From positions 14,246-30,283 of the forward strand of contig DDNV01000091.1 of NCBI GenBank assembly GCA_002341315.1: a stretch of DNA of 16,038 bases, given 5' to 3'. Positions 15,977 through 16,038 of the stretch are shown here, in pieces; the stretch's first letter is position 1; each line of letters opens with the position of its first letter. The notes below the pieces were generated by a model that did not search any database, had not been told where the DNA came from, and saw only the letters and a program-made list of their open reading frames with translations. The position numbers were made by a program, and so were the translations under genes. The stretch is from Cellvibrionales bacterium UBA2511 (GTDB lineage Bacteria > Pseudomonadota > Gammaproteobacteria > Pseudomonadales > Porticoccaceae).

Positions 15977-16038
15977 ATGTCCAATGATTTTCAATTGAAT
16001 GCCCAGGCCCGTGAGGACATGGGGAAAGGTGCGAGCCG
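15977..16038 (+). CDS. rplY: 50S ribosomal protein L25, N-terminal fragment
   Basis: Only the first 20 codons are in the window. The encoded MSNDFQLNAQAREDMGKGAS matches the start of the bacterial L25/CTC family (F-x-L-N-A-x-x-R-x-x-x-G-K-G-A-S), which binds 5S rRNA in the large subunit. Position directly after prs is the same as in Pseudomonas (PA4670-PA4671), where the product is the longer CTC-type L25. Whether this one has the C-terminal CTC extension cannot be seen. Confidence 0.9.
   Translation, partial: MSNDFQLNAQAREDMGKGAS

Noticed and set aside
1..16038. Search by eye for insertion sequences, integrases, CRISPR repeats, phage genes, REP elements or islands of foreign composition
   Set aside because: None seen. 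All genes are of chromosomal housekeeping or widespread families, and their style is uniform across the window.

Overview
The window reads as an ordinary chromosomal stretch of a moderately GC-rich, probably marine gammaproteobacterium. The best clue to its position is gene order. hemA-prfA-prmC runs one way, and a TPR lipoprotein gene, lolB, ispE, tRNA-Gln, prs and rplY run the other, as around PA4664-PA4671 of Pseudomonas aeruginosa. That layout is typical of the Pseudomonadales/Cellvibrionales side of the class. The family-level placement is inference. No phage, transposon, CRISPR array or plasmid signature was seen. Genes are tightly packed and no gene-free stretch exceeds 300 bases.

Left part (1-5034). 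The 3' end of a class C beta-lactamase-fold serine hydrolase gene faces a minus-strand rhlE-type DEAD-box helicase across a strong 13-bp terminator hairpin. Next come an AsmA-like membrane-anchored periplasmic protein (-), a CysZ-type sulfate permease (+), and a second, RhlB-like DEAD-box helicase (-) whose 3' end overlaps cysZ by 18 bp. Both helicase genes have recognisable extended -10 promoter elements upstream.

Middle part (5035-8130). This holds a complete three-component AmmeMemoRadiSam set. The radical SAM enzyme (-) is divergent from an overlapping Memo-family (B) and AMMECR1-family (A) gene pair (+). A flavin reductase-like gene follows on the same strand. The set is widespread and has been named bioinformatically, but I know of no established biochemical reaction for it in bacteria, so it is the most interesting locus here.

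Right part (8137-16038). hemA, prfA and prmC form a minus-strand cluster covering the first dedicated step of tetrapyrrole synthesis from Glu-tRNA, peptide release factor 1, and the methylase that activates release factors. Divergent from it is a plus-strand cluster: a TPR lipoprotein (positional counterpart of LbcA/PA4667), lolB (outer-membrane lipoprotein insertion), ispE (isoprenoid precursor pathway), tRNA-Gln(UUG), prs (PRPP synthesis) and the start of rplY (ribosomal protein L25). Spacing is extremely tight: 4 nt between the TPR gene and lolB, a GTGA overlap between lolB and ispE, and only 3 nt between the ispE stop and the mature tRNA 5' end. This suggests one transcript that is cut by tRNA processing.

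Several start codons were moved from the longest reading frame using promoters, Shine-Dalgarno sites, signal peptides or family length (rhlB, amrS, amrB, hemA, the TPR lipoprotein gene, ispE). All calls rest on reading motifs by eye. No database search was possible.
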